DNA from: Idiomarina sp. MD25a
GTDB taxonomy: Bacteria; Pseudomonadota; Gammaproteobacteria; Enterobacterales; Alteromonadaceae
Assembly (NCBI RefSeq): GCF_001870515.1
Contig: NZ_MDGT01000002.1
Coordinates: 66-64,065, forward strand
DNA: 64,000 bases
Direction: 5' to 3'
Below the pieces are notes generated by a model. It was not told where the DNA came from. It saw nothing but the letters and a program-made list of their open reading frames with translations, and made no database searches. The position numbers and the translations under genes are program-made. How positions within the stretch are numbered: the first letter of the stretch is position 1; each line of letters opens with the position of its first letter. Shown here piece after piece: positions 45,466-56,985 of the stretch.

Positions 45466-47382
45466 ATGGCGGAAGCCGCTCAAACCGAAAAACATGGATT
45501 TCAGACAGAAGTTAAGCAACTGCTTAACCTAATGATCCATTCTCTATATTCAAATAAAGAAATCTTCTTACGTGAGCTGGTATCGAATGCGTCTGACGCG
45601 GCCGATAAGTTGCGTTTCAAAGCACTTAGCGACAACTCGCTGTACGGCGATGATGGCGAGCTTCGTGTGCGTATCGCGATCGATAAAGACAACCGTACGC
45701 TAACAATAAGCGACAACGGTATCGGCATGACGCGTGACGAAGTGATGACTAACTTAGGCACCATTGCTAAATCGGGTACGGCCGAGTTCTTTGGTCAGCT
45801 ATCGGGTGATGAGGCTAAAGATAGTAAGTTAATCGGTCAGTTCGGCGTTGGTTTTTACTCAGCATTTATCGTCGCTGATGAAGTCACTGTGCGCACGCGC
45901 TCTGCCTATGAGTCACCCGAAAATGGTGTCGAATGGCACTCTAAGGGCGAAGGTGAATTTGAAGTCGCAGACACCAAGAAGTCGCAGCGCGGAACAGATA
46001 TTATTTTGCATTTGAAGGAAGATGCGGATGAATTCTTGGATGACTTCCGTATTCGTGGGGTGATCAATAAATACTCAGAACATTTGAGTATCCCCGTCCA
46101 AATGTGGAAAGAAGCTGTTGAAGAGCAAAAAAATGATGACGGCGAAATTATTACGCCTGCCCAAGAGGCTCAATGGGAAACTGTGAACTCGGGTCAAGCC
46201 TTATGGACGCGCGATAAAGCGGACATCAGCGACGAAGAATATAAAGAGTTTTATAAGACAGTAGCGCATGACTTCGACGATCCGCTGTTATGGAGCCATA
46301 ACAAGGTCGAGGGTACACACGAGTACACTAGCCTTCTTTATATTCCGAAACGTGCTCCTTGGGACCTTTGGAATCGTGAGCAACAGCAGGGTGTTAAACT
46401 CTATGTGAAGCGCGTCTTTATTATGGATGACGCTGAGCAATTAATGCCGACCTACTTACGCTTTGTTAAGGGTCTTATTGATACTAATGACCTCCCATTG
46501 AACGTCTCTCGTGAGATCTTACAAGATAACAAGATTACCCGTTCGATGCGTAATGGTAGTACTAAGAAAGTACTGCAAATGCTCAAGAAATTGGCGAAAG
46601 ACGATGCTGAACAGTATCAAGGCTTTTGGGACACCTTCGGGAATGTACTAAAAGAAGGTCCTGCGGAAGACAGTGGTAATCGAGAACGTATCGCTGAGCT
46701 ATTGCGTTTTGCTTCGACACATACTGATGAGCAAACTCAAAACGTCAGTTTAGACGATTACGTTGAACGCATGAAAGAAGGCCAAGACAAGATTTTCTAT
46801 ATCGTCGCCGATAGCTTTGAGGCCGCTAAGAACAACCCAGCACTTGAGATCTTCCGCAAGAAAGGTATTGAGGTGTTGTTACTGTCTGAGCGTATCGATG
46901 AGTGGTTGATGAGTCACCTCACCGAGTTTAAAGAGAAGTCGTTGCAGTCGGTAACGCGCGGCGATTTAGACTTAGGCGACTTAGATGATGAAAATGACAA
47001 GGCCGAGCAAGAAAAGTCAGAAGAAGCGTTTAAAGAACAGTTAGAACGCTTTGAGAAAGCACTCGGTGAACGCGTCAAAAAAGTACGTGTAACGCACCGT
47101 TTGACTAATTCGCCTGCGTGTATCATTACCGATGATAATGATATGAGCACGCAGATGGCTAAGCTGATGGAAGCGGCGGGTCAGAAAGTACCTGAAACAA
47201 AATATATTTTCGAGGTTAACCCGGATCATCCTTTAGTCGTAAAAATGCAAAGCAAAAGCGATGCAGAATTTGCCGAGTGGGCTCAAGTACTGCTTGATCA
47301 AGCCACGCTCGCAGAGCGCGGAAACCTTAAGGATCCAGCATCTTTTGTAGCTCGTCTTAATAAATTGATGCTTAACGCATAA
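45466..47382 (+). CDS. htpG: Chaperone HtpG (Hsp90)
   Basis: 638 residues (E. coli 624). The N-terminal GHKL ATPase contains [14 protein letters not shown] (about residue 40), [22 protein letters not shown] and [11 protein letters not shown]. The middle domain has [11 protein letters not shown] (catalytic arginine region), and the C-terminal dimerisation domain follows. It is a cytosolic ATP-dependent chaperone. A sigma-32 promoter lies directly upstream. It ends before a perfect 11-bp hairpin. Confidence 0.98.
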   Translation: MAEAAQTEKHGFQTEVKQLLNLMIHSLYSNKEIFLRELVSNASDAADKLRFKALSDNSLYGDDGELRVRIAIDKDNRTLTISDNGIGMTRDEVMTNLGTIAKSGTAEFFGQLSGDEAKDSKLIGQFGVGFYSAFIVADEVTVRTRSAYESPENGVEWHSKGEGEFEVADTKKSQRGTDIILHLKEDADEFLDDFRIRGVINKYSEHLSIPVQMWKEAVEEQKNDDGEIITPAQEAQWETVNSGQALWTRDKADISDEEYKEFYKTVAHDFDDPLLWSHNKVEGTHEYTSLLYIPKRAPWDLWNREQQQGVKLYVKRVFIMDDAEQLMPTYLRFVKGLIDTNDLPLNVSREILQDNKITRSMRNGSTKKVLQMLKKLAKDDAEQYQGFWDTFGNVLKEGPAEDSGNRERIAELLRFASTHTDEQTQNVSLDDYVERMKEGQDKIFYIVADSFEAAKNNPALEIFRKKGIEVLLLSERIDEWLMSHLTEFKEKSLQSVTRGDLDLGDLDDENDKAEQEKSEEAFKEQLERFEKALGERVKKVRVTHRLTNSPACIITDDNDMSTQMAKLMEAAGQKVPETKYIFEVNPDHPLVVKMQSKSDAEFAEWAQVLLDQATLAERGNLKDPASFVARLNKLMLNA

Positions 47383-47392
47383 TCACGCTATA

Positions 47393-47435
47393 GCGCACAG
47401 CAACAACCGCTTGCTGTGCGCCTCTGTTCTTGTAA
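47393..47435 (+). terminator. Terminator of htpG
   Basis: GCGCACAGCAA and TTGCTGTGCGC form a perfect 11-bp stem with a 7-nt loop; a T-rich but interrupted stretch (CTCTGTTCTTGT) follows. It lies 10 bp after the htpG stop. Confidence 0.75.
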
Positions 47436-47487
47436 AAACGCCCTCATCGGGGTAAAGTTCCCCTCAGACACTTGAATACAAATATAA

Positions 47488-48144
<657 letters not shown>

Positions 48145-48170
48145 TCAGTTGCACTGAAAGGCTTTGATAG

Positions 48171-48202
48171 AGGCTCACCCCACTGGTGAGCCTTTTTAAT
48201 TT
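48171..48202 (+). terminator. Terminator of adk
   Basis: AGGCTCACC and GGTGAGCCT form a 9-bp stem with a 5-nt loop, followed by TTTTT and AATTTT. Confidence 0.92.
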
Positions 48203-48231
48203 TATACGCTACTACTTTATCGGAGAACATC

Positions 48232-48630
48232 ATGGCCACCCTCACCATAACGAGTCTATTTGCTGGCATTCTGGCATTGATCTACGTTGTACTCTCAGTT
48301 CGCATTATTCAACTGCGTTGGCGCCACCGTGTAGGTATCGGAACCAATAAAGTTGAAGAATTACAGCGCGCTGTTCGTGCACACGGTAACTTTATTGAAT
48401 ACGTTCCGCTGATGTTGCTAATGCTAGCGCTTATCGAGTTCAATGGGGTTGGCAGTGCTTGGGTCTATGGCTTAGGGGGGGCGTTAACTATTGCCCGAAT
48501 GGCTCATGCTGTAGGTTTATCTTCAAATGCAGGCGTGTCTTGGCCTCGTTCAGTAGGTGTGCTAGGCACATTCAGTGTGTTGTTGCTGCAAGCAGGCATT
48601 TTAATTGGCATCTTTGTTGGTCAGCTATAG
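48232..48630 (+). CDS. MAPEG family membrane protein
   Basis: 132 residues with four hydrophobic segments and the MAPEG motif RAVRAHGNFIEYVPLML (about residues 43-60). Bacterial members of this family (YecN-like) are related to microsomal glutathione transferases; the substrate is unknown. CGGAGA precedes the ATG. It is followed 11 bp later by a hydrolase gene and may be co-transcribed with it. Confidence 0.9.
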   Translation: MATLTITSLFAGILALIYVVLSVRIIQLRWRHRVGIGTNKVEELQRAVRAHGNFIEYVPLMLLMLALIEFNGVGSAWVYGLGGALTIARMAHAVGLSSNAGVSWPRSVGVLGTFSVLLLQAGILIGIFVGQL

Positions 48631-48641
48631 GAGGCATTGAC

Positions 48642-49424
48642 GTGCAGGAGTTAGCACCTGGGATTTCTTACCTGCCCTCACAGGGCGACGTCAAAGGCAC
48701 CTGTGTACTACTTCACAGTTCGCAAAGCTCTAATGCGCAATGGAAAATGCTGCAACAGACGTTGAGCAGCGATTATAACGTTGTGGGCATTGATCTATTA
48801 GGCTACGGACGTGCACCTGAAGTGGAGTCCGCACCTCATTTTCGTTTGCAACAGGAAATTACGCGCATCGAAGAAGCACTCACTCCGACCCTCGGTGAGC
48901 AATCTCTAATTTTGATTGGTCATTCTTACGGTGGTGCGGTCGCGCTAAAAATGGCGCAGCAAAAACATTTTAATATTAAGCGTGTGGTTGTGTATGAGCC
49001 CGTCAGTTTTCATGTATTGGAAGAAGACTCTCCAGGGATGCAAGAGATTCGGCAGGTGAGTGATGCGATGCACGGGAAAGATCAGGTAGAATGTACGCGT
49101 ACCTTTATTGACTACTGGAATCAGCCCGGTTATTTCGATGCTCTGCCAGAGCGTGTTCAACAAAGCATGGTTGCGCAAGCGGCAAAAGTTGCGCTGGATT
49201 TCGACGCGCTACTCAATGATGAATTAACGCTTAAAGATTATCAGCAGGTTGAAGCGCCTGTACTGATTTTACAAGGTGAATACACACGTCGCAGTGCGCG
49301 AGCGGTGGTGAAAGCATTATCCACGGCGCTGACATCAGTGACTGTAAAACCCGTCCAAGCTGGACACATGGGACCTCTTACGCATCCGGCTGAGGTTAAC
49401 CCACTTATTCTTGACTTTATTTAG
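48642..49424 (+). CDS. Alpha/beta-fold hydrolase
   Basis: 260 residues from GTG 48642, with AGGAGG at 48629-48634. The open frame extends upstream into the MAPEG gene but without support. The oxyanion region is CVLLHSSQSS, the nucleophile elbow ILIGHSYGGAVAL (about S95), and the catalytic histidine is probably in VQAGHMGPLTHP near the C-terminus with an aspartate/glutamate before it (LQGEYTRRSA). Substrate unknown. Confidence 0.87.
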   Translation: MQELAPGISYLPSQGDVKGTCVLLHSSQSSNAQWKMLQQTLSSDYNVVGIDLLGYGRAPEVESAPHFRLQQEITRIEEALTPTLGEQSLILIGHSYGGAVALKMAQQKHFNIKRVVVYEPVSFHVLEEDSPGMQEIRQVSDAMHGKDQVECTRTFIDYWNQPGYFDALPERVQQSMVAQAAKVALDFDALLNDELTLKDYQQVEAPVLILQGEYTRRSARAVVKALSTALTSVTVKPVQAGHMGPLTHPAEVNPLILDFI

Positions 49425-49437
49425 GAAGTTGTAAGTC

Positions 49438-50817
49438 ATGGCCAAACACACGCACGAAATTAGAAAGCTCGCTAAACTGACCGGCCCGATATTAGTCGCG
49501 CAACTGACGCAGATGCTCATGAGCGTAGTCGATACAGTGATGGCAGGGCGTAAAGATGCGGTGGATTTGGCAGCCGTTTCGGTGGGTGGCAGTATTTTTG
49601 TACCGGTCACCTTGTTGATGTTTGGTATTGCACTCGCATTGGCGCCTATCGTTTCGCACTTTGATGGCTCAAAAAAGTATCGTCGCATGGCGAACATGCT
49701 GCAGCAAGGGTTGTATGCGTGCGCTATTTTTGGCGTGTTAGCTTTGGTGGTCTTGCAGTTTTCGCCCTACATTCTTGATTGGATGGAGGTCGAGGATCGC
49801 TTTCGGCAAGTGACGCTAGATTACGTTAATTACATTGCGTGGGGTGTGCCCGGTTTTGTCATTTATGTGATTTTAAGAAACTTCTGTGAGGGGTTATCCA
49901 ATACCATGCCATCCTTAGTGATTGGCTTTATTGGGTTACTCATTAATATTCCGGCAAACTATATCTTCATTTACGGTCACTTTGGCGCGCCCGAACTCGG
50001 TGGTGCAGGATGTGGTTTAGCATCGGCTTTGGTGTTTTGGGGGATGGCTATTTCGATGGCGATCTATGTATTCACCAGTCGTCGTTATAAGAAGCTTCAC
50101 CTACTCAGACGCTGGTATCCACCTAAGTTCGATGACGTGGCGTATATTATAAAAATAGGCTTTCCAATAGCGATGTCGCTATTTTTCGAGGTGAGCTTAT
50201 TTGCCGCGGTGGCGTTATTGATCGCTCCGCTAGGTCCAACGGTGGTATCTGCTCACCAAATTGCATTGAACATCAGTTCGTTGGTATACATGGTGCCATT
50301 GAGTATCTCGATGGCTGTGACACTGCGGGTGGGTTTTGCTTTAGGTGCTGGCGAACCTAAAAATGCCATGTTGAGTTTTAAAATTGCGATGGTATTCGGC
50401 ATGGTCTTCGCCGCGGTTAACGGTGTGATCATGTATTTAGGTGGTGCTTGGCTGGCAAGCTTGTACACACCTGATACGGCGATCATTAATCTTGCCGCAA
50501 CCTTGATGGGGCTGGCGGCAATTTTTACGATGTCAGACACGTTTCAAGCCGTTGCTATGGGAACCTTACGGGGATATAAAGACACCAAATGGCCGATGAT
50601 TATGGCATTTATCTCGTATTGGCCGTTTGGTTTAACAGTCGGTTACATTCTTGGACGCACCGACTGGTGGGTGCCTCGCATGGGGGCCGCGGGCTTTTGG
50701 ATTGGCTTTATCAGTGGCTTAACAGTTGCCGCGGTCATGCTTACCATCCGCCTGCGCTACGTATCTAAGCACTACGAGCGCAAGCAGTTCGAGCAAACAG
50801 TGAACAACGCCACTTAA
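49438..50817 (+). CDS. MATE-family multidrug efflux protein, NorM type
   Basis: 459 residues with about 12 hydrophobic segments in two homologous halves. LTGPILVAQLTQMLMSVVDTVMAGR (residues 10-34) is the typical MATE start, and FIYGHFGAPELGGAGCGLASA marks the middle. It should export cationic compounds using sodium or protons. Its last codons and the end of hisIE are encoded by the two arms of one perfect inverted repeat. Confidence 0.94.
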   Translation: MAKHTHEIRKLAKLTGPILVAQLTQMLMSVVDTVMAGRKDAVDLAAVSVGGSIFVPVTLLMFGIALALAPIVSHFDGSKKYRRMANMLQQGLYACAIFGVLALVVLQFSPYILDWMEVEDRFRQVTLDYVNYIAWGVPGFVIYVILRNFCEGLSNTMPSLVIGFIGLLINIPANYIFIYGHFGAPELGGAGCGLASALVFWGMAISMAIYVFTSRRYKKLHLLRRWYPPKFDDVAYIIKIGFPIAMSLFFEVSLFAAVALLIAPLGPTVVSAHQIALNISSLVYMVPLSISMAVTLRVGFALGAGEPKNAMLSFKIAMVFGMVFAAVNGVIMYLGGAWLASLYTPDTAIINLAATLMGLAAIFTMSDTFQAVAMGTLRGYKDTKWPMIMAFISYWPFGLTVGYILGRTDWWVPRMGAAGFWIGFISGLTVAAVMLTIRLRYVSKHYERKQFEQTVNNAT

Positions 50818-50830
50818 CGGTGGCGTTGTT
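50803..50830. terminator. Bidirectional hairpin holding both stop codons (MATE/hisIE)
   Basis: AACAACGCCAC, loop TTAACG, GTGGCGTTGTT: a perfect 11-bp stem. The plus-strand TAA (50815-50817) and the minus-strand TAA (50814-50816) both lie in the loop. The C-terminal residues NNAT of the MATE protein and QQRHR of HisIE come from the two arms. No long T tract follows on either side. Confidence 0.6.
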
Positions 50831-51422
50831 GTAACACCTCAAGCACTTGTTCGAGGCTCAAATCACTCGCCTCTAAAGTCACCAGCAGGTGATAAAGTAA
50901 ATCGGCACTTTCATTAAGTAATTCATCTTTATCCTGCACGGTGGCGGCAAGCGCAACCTCAACACCTTCCTCACCCACCTTCTGAGCGATACGCTTAATG
51001 GGTTGGCTTAATAGCTTTGCGGTGTAGCTTTCGTCAGGTGAGGCGCCGCGACGCGCCTTAATAATATTGTTTAACTGCACTAAAAAGGGTGCAGGCGCTT
51101 CGGCAAAACATGAACGTGTACCTAAGTGGCAAGTCGGTCCTTGCGGTATCGCTTGGACAAGAATCGAATCATTGTCACAGTCGCGATAGGCGCCAGTGAA
51201 CTGTAAAACATGACCCGACTGCTCACCTTTTTGCCAAAGTCGCTGTTTGCTACGACTGTAAAAGGTCACCGCTTTGGTCTGCAAGGTTTGTAGCAATGCA
51301 TCGCGGTTCATGTAACCTTGCATAAGTACTTCGCCGGTTAGGACATGCTGTACAATACAGGGAACAAGCTGATTCATTTTCTCCCAAGCAAGTTGGTCTA
51401 CCGTGCTTTCAGTAATTAGCAT
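50814..51422 (-). CDS. hisIE: Bifunctional phosphoribosyl-AMP cyclohydrolase/-ATP pyrophosphatase
   Basis: 202 residues from ATG 51422 (AAGGAG 8 nt before). The N-terminal cyclohydrolase domain has VLMQGYMNRDAL, FYSRSKQRLWQKGEQSGH and QGPTCHLGTRSCF (metal cysteines and histidine). The C-terminal pyrophosphatase domain has the acidic motif KVGEEGVEVALAA and LLNESADLLYHLLV. They carry out the second and third histidine steps. It is the last gene of the his operon. Confidence 0.96.
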   Translation of the reverse strand: MLITESTVDQLAWEKMNQLVPCIVQHVLTGEVLMQGYMNRDALLQTLQTKAVTFYSRSKQRLWQKGEQSGHVLQFTGAYRDCDNDSILVQAIPQGPTCHLGTRSCFAEAPAPFLVQLNNIIKARRGASPDESYTAKLLSQPIKRIAQKVGEEGVEVALAATVQDKDELLNESADLLYHLLVTLEASDLSLEQVLEVLQQRHR

Positions 51423-51423
51423 G

Positions 51424-52215
51424 TTACAAAACTCCTTGTTCGATTGGACGAATCGCGATGCCTTCGTCAATCAGTTGTTGCTTCAGCTCCGCCATGGCGA
51501 TGATATTCTTGTGAAACACCGAAGCGGCTAAGGCGCCATCAACATCGGCTTGTTTAAATACATTGGTAAAATGGTCAATGGCACCTGCGCCACCAGACGC
51601 GATCAGCGGCACTGAACAGTGACGTCGTATTGATGCCAGTTGTTCGACATCATAGCCTTTTCGTACACCATCTTGATTCATACAGTTGAGAACGATCTCA
51701 CCGGCACCGCGCGCGATGACCTCGTTGACCCAATCTTTGGTCTGCCACTGCGAGCGACGTGATTTGCTCTCGTCACCGGTAAACTGATGCACCTCGTATT
51801 CACCGCTGTCCGCATTAAAATAGCTATCAATACCAATGACGACACATTGCTGACCAAACTCATCGACCATCTCATTGATCAGTTCAGGGTTCATCAGTGC
51901 AGGCGAGTTAATCGACAACTTATCAGCGCCCATGGAAAGGAGCTCACGACCATGAGCCAGCGTACGAATACCACCTGCGACGGTAAACGGAATATCGATT
52001 TCGCGCGCGACGCGTTCAACCCAACTCTTGTCGACTGTGCGACCATCGGAGGATGCCGTAATATCGTAGAAAACCAATTCATCAGCGCCTATTTCCGCAT
52101 AGCGTTTTGCTAAGGGCAAGATGTCGCCGATCAGTTCGTGATTACGAAATTGAACGCCCTTAACGACTTGACCGTCACGAACATCTAAGCAGGGGATGAT
52201 GCGTTTTGCCAACAT
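51424..52215 (-). CDS. hisF: Imidazole glycerol phosphate synthase, cyclase subunit
   Basis: 263 residues, a TIM barrel. Catalytic aspartates are in [15 protein letters not shown] (D11) and [12 protein letters not shown] (about D130). Phosphate-binding VAGGIRT and [11 protein letters not shown] are in place. It makes IGP and AICAR using ammonia from HisH. Its start overlaps the end of hisA by 31 bp. Confidence 0.97.
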   Translation of the reverse strand: MLAKRIIPCLDVRDGQVVKGVQFRNHELIGDILPLAKRYAEIGADELVFYDITASSDGRTVDKSWVERVAREIDIPFTVAGGIRTLAHGRELLSMGADKLSINSPALMNPELINEMVDEFGQQCVVIGIDSYFNADSGEYEVHQFTGDESKSRRSQWQTKDWVNEVIARGAGEIVLNCMNQDGVRKGYDVEQLASIRRHCSVPLIASGGAGAIDHFTNVFKQADVDGALAASVFHKNIIAMAELKQQLIDEGIAIRPIEQGVL

Positions 52216-52934
52216 TGGATCGCCTCCTCTAAACTAAATGCACCCGTCAGTAATGACTTACCTAAGATGACATGGTCACACTGGGCAGCTTTCAAGCGTT
52301 GAATATCTTCGAGACTATTAACACCGCCCGATGCCTGCCATTGAATGGCTGGGAAACGCTTTTTATACGCTTCGTACAATGCCACATTACTGCCTTGCAT
52401 GGTGCCGTCACGGCTGATGTCTGTGCACAATACATGCGCGCAACCTAATGCGGAGAAACGTTTGAGTATGTCGTCTAAAGTCACTTCACTGGATGACTGC
52501 CAACCATGAGTCGCAACACGCGCAATGCCATCCGCGTCAATGTTGACATCAAGTGCGAGTACGATTTTCTCAGCGCCAAATTGTTTAAACCAAGCCTCAA
52601 CCTGTTCCGGATCGGTAACGGCCTTTGAACCAATGACTACTCGTTTAATACCGCAGGCAAGAATTTCTTCGATATCTTCGGTGCTGCGAATACCGCCACC
52701 CGCCTGACAGTTTAAAGTGGTCGCTGTACAAATTGTACGCAATGTTTCGAGTTGGCGATTTTGTGGGTTCTTCGCACCATCTAAATCGACCAAGTGCAGC
52801 CATTCTGCCCCCGCAGCTTGGTAGCTTTGCGCCTGCTCAACTGCATCAATGTCGAAGGTGGTTTGTTGATTAAAGTCACCTTGATAGAGGCGCACAACCC
52901 GGCCTCCAATTAAGTCTAATGCAGGAATCATCAT
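52185..52934 (-). CDS. hisA: ProFAR isomerase
   Basis: 249 residues, a TIM barrel homologous to HisF. The catalytic pair is D8 ([15 protein letters not shown]) and the aspartate of [12 protein letters not shown] (about 130), with [10 protein letters not shown] and [11 protein letters not shown] as phosphate loops. It isomerises ProFAR to PRFAR. The ATG overlaps the hisH stop by 4 bp. Confidence 0.97.
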   Translation of the reverse strand: MMIPALDLIGGRVVRLYQGDFNQQTTFDIDAVEQAQSYQAAGAEWLHLVDLDGAKNPQNRQLETLRTICTATTLNCQAGGGIRSTEDIEEILACGIKRVVIGSKAVTDPEQVEAWFKQFGAEKIVLALDVNIDADGIARVATHGWQSSSEVTLDDILKRFSALGCAHVLCTDISRDGTMQGSNVALYEAYKKRFPAIQWQASGGVNSLEDIQRLKAAQCDHVILGKSLLTGAFSLEEAIQCWQNASSPA

Positions 52935-53521
52935 AACGCGTTCTCCAAGAAACGTTTAAGCATGGCACGACCGACCGCACCTGAGCGCTCTGGATGAAAT
53001 TGAGCACCGATAAAATTATCTTTGCGGATCATGGCCGCGAAGGTATCACCGTAATCGCAGGTGGCGATGGTGTAGTCATCTTTTGCAACGGCATAACTGT
53101 GAACAAAATAACAATAAGGCTCGGTGTCATTATCGAGCAACGGATTGGTGTTGGTTGCACAGACGTTATTCCAGCCCATATGCGGCAAAGGTCTATCACC
53201 GACCTGCATACGTTTAGTTTGCGCAGGGATTAAGCCTAAGCACTCCACGTCACCTTCCTCAGAGTGTGCTGTCATCAGTTGCATACCAAGACAAATACCC
53301 AATGTAGGTTGGGTGAGCGCTTTAATGGGCTCAATTAACTGTTTACGTTGTAGATTGCGCATCGCTGCAGCTGCTGTTCCCACACCCGGCAAAATGACGC
53401 GATCAGCGGCGCCGATGGTCGCCTCATCGTCAGTAATCACAGGCTGATAGCCTAGGCGCTCAATGGCAAACTTTACCGAGGTGAGATTCGCACACTCGGT
53501 ATCGACAATTACAATTTTCAC
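52931..53521 (-). CDS. hisH: Imidazole glycerol phosphate synthase, glutaminase subunit
   Basis: 196 residues, class I glutamine amidotransferase. The nucleophile is in [11 protein letters not shown] (about C77), and the histidine and glutamate are in [13 protein letters not shown] near residue 178. It feeds ammonia to HisF. Overlaps by ATGA-type 4 bp on both sides. Confidence 0.97.
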   Translation of the reverse strand: MKIVIVDTECANLTSVKFAIERLGYQPVITDDEATIGAADRVILPGVGTAAAAMRNLQRKQLIEPIKALTQPTLGICLGMQLMTAHSEEGDVECLGLIPAQTKRMQVGDRPLPHMGWNNVCATNTNPLLDNDTEPYCYFVHSYAVAKDDYTIATCDYGDTFAAMIRKDNFIGAQFHPERSGAVGRAMLKRFLENAL

Positions 53522-54594
53522 GCGAGCATTCCTTTACTTGAAGGTAACTGTTGGTCGCCCGTTTTCGCCACGGCTTGACGCAGCGCGCGACCAAAGACTT
53601 TAAATAAGCTTTCAACCTGGTGGTGCGTGTTGCCCTCGGTTGTTGACAAGTGCAAGCTAATCGCCATTGCATCGGTGAGCGAGCGGAAGAAGTGCTCAAC
53701 CATTTCGGTTGATAATTCGCCCACTTTGTCGCGCGTGAAATCCGCCTGCCACTTGAGGTAAGGTCGACCTGAAAGATCGATAAGACACTCAGCACGACAC
53801 TCATCCATCGGTAATGCAAAACCAAAACGGCCAATACCGCGTTTATCACTTAAGGCTTGGCGTAGTGCCTGACCTAGTGCCAGCGCCGTGTCTTCAATGG
53901 TGTGGTGGTCGTCAATGTGTAAATCACCTGTCACGTTTACGGTTAAACTGATACCAGCGTGTGTCGCTATCTGCTCTAGCATGTGGTCAAAGAAGCCAAT
54001 CCCCGTTGAAAATGAACGCGGTGCTGCATTATCGAGGTCAACTGCAATACGGATATCGGTCTCATGGGTGGTTCGAATCACCTCAGCAGAACGCGAGCGC
54101 TGGGTCAGGTCGCGCACGATAGCGTTCCAATCTAGGTTGGCACGGTCATATCGAATACCGCGTATACCCATACTCTCTGCAAGTTTAATGTCCGTTTCGC
54201 GATCGCCAATCACATAACTATCGGTGAAGTCGATAAGGCCTTTTTGTAGGTAATCCTGCACTAAGCCGAGTTTTGGCTTCCGGCAACTACAGTTGTCTTC
54301 CTCAAAATGCGGGCAAATCAGTACGTCGTCGAAGCGCACGCCTTGACTTGCAAAGACAGCCATCATTAAGTCATGAGGCGCGTCGAAGTCGGCTTGTGGA
54401 AAACTGTCTGTCCCCAGCCCATCTTGGTTGGACACCATGACGAGGCGATAACCCGCCTGCTGTAACTTAAGCAGGGCAGGGATCACATTCGGCTCAAATT
54501 CGAGCTTACTGACGCTGTCTAACTGTTTGTCGACAGGTGGTTCAAGCACCAGTGTGCCGTCACGATCGATAAATAGCCAACGTTGCTGATTCAT
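53518..54594 (-). CDS. hisB: Bifunctional histidinol-phosphatase/IGP dehydratase
   Basis: 358 residues. The HAD-type phosphatase domain ([15 protein letters not shown], residues 5-19; zinc cysteines in [14 protein letters not shown]) is fused to the IGP dehydratase domain from about residue 165 ([43 protein letters not shown]). This fused form is typical of gamma-proteobacteria. Confidence 0.97.
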   Translation of the reverse strand: MNQQRWLFIDRDGTLVLEPPVDKQLDSVSKLEFEPNVIPALLKLQQAGYRLVMVSNQDGLGTDSFPQADFDAPHDLMMAVFASQGVRFDDVLICPHFEEDNCSCRKPKLGLVQDYLQKGLIDFTDSYVIGDRETDIKLAESMGIRGIRYDRANLDWNAIVRDLTQRSRSAEVIRTTHETDIRIAVDLDNAAPRSFSTGIGFFDHMLEQIATHAGISLTVNVTGDLHIDDHHTIEDTALALGQALRQALSDKRGIGRFGFALPMDECRAECLIDLSGRPYLKWQADFTRDKVGELSTEMVEHFFRSLTDAMAISLHLSTTEGNTHHQVESLFKVFGRALRQAVAKTGDQQLPSSKGMLA

Positions 54595-55658
54595 TGAATA
54601 TCTCCAAAAAAGCGTTTCAGTGCATCAATAACAAGTGTGTTTTCTCGTTCATTACCGACGCTGATGCGTATTGTGTTGTCGAGTCCGACTTGTGCTGATT
54701 GATTACGTATTAATATACCGTTCTGCTGCATGGTCTGCATGAGGCTTTCGGCATCGGCAACACGATACAATAAAAAGTTCGTTTCACTCTCGGCAACTAA
54801 CGCCATTGGCAGCTCCGCTAATTCATCGCGGATGCGCTGGCGCTGTTTGGTGGTGCGTGTTACGTCGGCTTGAACGCGTTCGATGCCGGCCGGCGATAAC
54901 GCCTGACTAGCAACTTGAATGGTCAAGTCCGGCAGCGGATAAGGCGCCAGTACTTTCTGCAATACGGTAATGACGTCGTCGTTGGCGAGCGCAAAACCAC
55001 AGCGTGCCCCCGCGAGCGCAAACGCTTTTGATAAAGTACGCAACACCACCAAATTAGGATATTTCTCTAACCAATCAACGACACTCGCCTCGGCACAAAA
55101 CTCGATGTAAGCCTCATCTACGACCACGAGACTGGTCGTCGCGAACTTAAGCACTGCCTCGATATCTTCTTCTGCAAGCCGATTACCGACAGGGTTGGAA
55201 GGAGAACACAAGAAAATGAGACGAGCGTCTGCGCTACGCGCCTTGATAGCGTCTAAATCGAGTTGATAAGACGAAGTTAACGGTACCGAGACCACGTCAG
55301 CCCCATGCGTTTGCGCAGAAATTGCATACATACCGTAGGTCGGTGGACAAATAAGCACACGGTCTTGTTTAGGTTCGCAAAACGCTTTGATAAGCAGCTC
55401 GATTGCTTCGTCAGATCCGCGGCAACTTAAAACCTGTTCAAGGCGAACATTAGCGTAGTCCGCGTAAGCTTGATTGAGGCGCTGCGACTGAAACGCTGGG
55501 TACCGGTTCAACTGTGAGCAATCCAGCGCGTAATCGTATGCGTAGGGTGACTCGTTGGCGTTTAGCCATACTGAACCGCCGCTCATCGAGCGTCGTGCTG
55601 ACGCGTAGGGCACCAAGGTTTTTAAGTGTGGACGCTGTAACTGTTCAGCTAAGCTCAT
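54591..55658 (-). CDS. hisC: Histidinol-phosphate aminotransferase
   Basis: 355 residues, a PLP enzyme of fold type [13 protein letters not shown] near the start, [12 protein letters not shown]-type cofactor segment ([12 protein letters not shown]), [11 protein letters not shown], and the PLP lysine in [17 protein letters not shown] (about 213). It converts imidazole-acetol phosphate to histidinol phosphate. Four-bp overlaps with hisD and hisB. Confidence 0.96.
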   Translation of the reverse strand: MSLAEQLQRPHLKTLVPYASARRSMSGGSVWLNANESPYAYDYALDCSQLNRYPAFQSQRLNQAYADYANVRLEQVLSCRGSDEAIELLIKAFCEPKQDRVLICPPTYGMYAISAQTHGADVVSVPLTSSYQLDLDAIKARSADARLIFLCSPSNPVGNRLAEEDIEAVLKFATTSLVVVDEAYIEFCAEASVVDWLEKYPNLVVLRTLSKAFALAGARCGFALANDDVITVLQKVLAPYPLPDLTIQVASQALSPAGIERVQADVTRTTKQRQRIRDELAELPMALVAESETNFLLYRVADAESLMQTMQQNGILIRNQSAQVGLDNTIRISVGNERENTLVIDALKRFFGDIQ

Positions 55659-56980
55659 GCGTTGTCCTCCTGCGCCTCTAAGCGAATGGTCACGGCACGT
55701 TTATGCGCATCTAAGCCTTCAATTTCGGCGAGCGTGGTAATGCTGTCAGCGAGATCAGCTAAACCATCGCGAGTCACTTCTTGCAACGTGTAGCGGCGAT
55801 AAAAGTCTAATAGCCCTAAACTGCTGTAGTTTTTAGCGTAGCCATAGGTCGGTAAGACGTGGTTTGTACCAGTTGCATAGTCGCCACCCGATTCAGGGGT
55901 ATAGTGACCCACAAAAATCGATCCTGCTGTAGTTAGTTGCTCACTCAATGCTGCTGCCGCATCGGTTTGTACAGCAAGGTGCTCGGGTGCGTAACTTTGT
56001 GTAACAGCAACCGCCTCGGCTAAGCTTTTAGTGACAATTAACCGACTTGAAGCAAGCGCTTGCCGCGCGATGTCGACGCGAGGTAATGCATTGCATTGCG
56101 CAACAAGCTCAGCTTGCACCGCTTGGGCAAGCGCAGCTGATGGTGTGACTAGAATAACCTGTGAGTCGGGGCCGTGCTCTGCCTGAGATAATAAATCAGC
56201 GGCGACAAAACGCGGATTGGCGGAGTCATCGGCGAGCACTAACAGCTCCGAAGGACCGGCCGGCATATCAATGCTAATGCCGCTATCGTTTTGACTTAAT
56301 TGTTGCTTTGCTTCTGTCACAAACGCGTTGCCCGGGCCAAACACTTTATCAACTTTAGGTACGGACTCGGTTCCGTACGCCAACGCTGCGATAGCCTGCG
56401 CACCGCCACACATAACTAAGGTATCGATACCGCATTTTTCTGCGGCGTAGACGACTTCCGGTGACATCTGACCTTGTTTGTTGGGAGGCGTAACCAGTAC
56501 ACGTGTTTTACAGCCGGCAATCTGTGCGGGTACGCCTAACATGAGTGCGGTAGAAGGCAAGGTCGCCGACCCACCAGGAATATAAAGACCGACCGACTCA
56601 AGCGCCGTGTATTTTAGTGTGCAGCGCACGCCTGGTGAGGTGTTCAGGGTAATATCTTCAGGTGTTTGCGCGAGGTGAAAGGCACGAATATTATCATAGG
56701 CTTTATCAATGGCGGCTTTAGCTCGTTCGGAAACCTGTGCCAGTAACGCTTGCTTTTGTTCACCGCTTAACACCAATTGCGAAATCTCTGCACAGTCGAA
56801 TTGTCGGGTGTAGTCAAGTAACGCTGCGTCACCTTCAGTTTTCGTGCGCTCAATGATTGAGCGCACGGTTTCTTTAAGCTCAAGTGAGCGGCTTTGTTCT
56901 GGGCGAGCAAGCGTGGCTTGTCGCTCTGCGTTACTAAGCTGTGACCATTGCGTGATGGCAATGTTTTGTCGCGTCAACAT
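55655..56980 (-). CDS. hisD: Histidinol dehydrogenase
   Basis: 441 residues. It oxidises histidinol to histidine with two NAD. GLYIPGGSATLPSTALML, FGPGNAFVTEAKQ, SIDMPAGPSELLVLADD, LLSQAEHGPDSQ and the C-terminal ATGTNHVLPT are diagnostic. It lies 5 bp after hisG. Confidence 0.97.
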   Translation of the reverse strand: MLTRQNIAITQWSQLSNAERQATLARPEQSRSLELKETVRSIIERTKTEGDAALLDYTRQFDCAEISQLVLSGEQKQALLAQVSERAKAAIDKAYDNIRAFHLAQTPEDITLNTSPGVRCTLKYTALESVGLYIPGGSATLPSTALMLGVPAQIAGCKTRVLVTPPNKQGQMSPEVVYAAEKCGIDTLVMCGGAQAIAALAYGTESVPKVDKVFGPGNAFVTEAKQQLSQNDSGISIDMPAGPSELLVLADDSANPRFVAADLLSQAEHGPDSQVILVTPSAALAQAVQAELVAQCNALPRVDIARQALASSRLIVTKSLAEAVAVTQSYAPEHLAVQTDAAAALSEQLTTAGSIFVGHYTPESGGDYATGTNHVLPTYGYAKNYSSLGLLDFYRRYTLQEVTRDGLADLADSITTLAEIEGLDAHKRAVTIRLEAQEDNA

Positions 56981-56985
56981 ACCGT

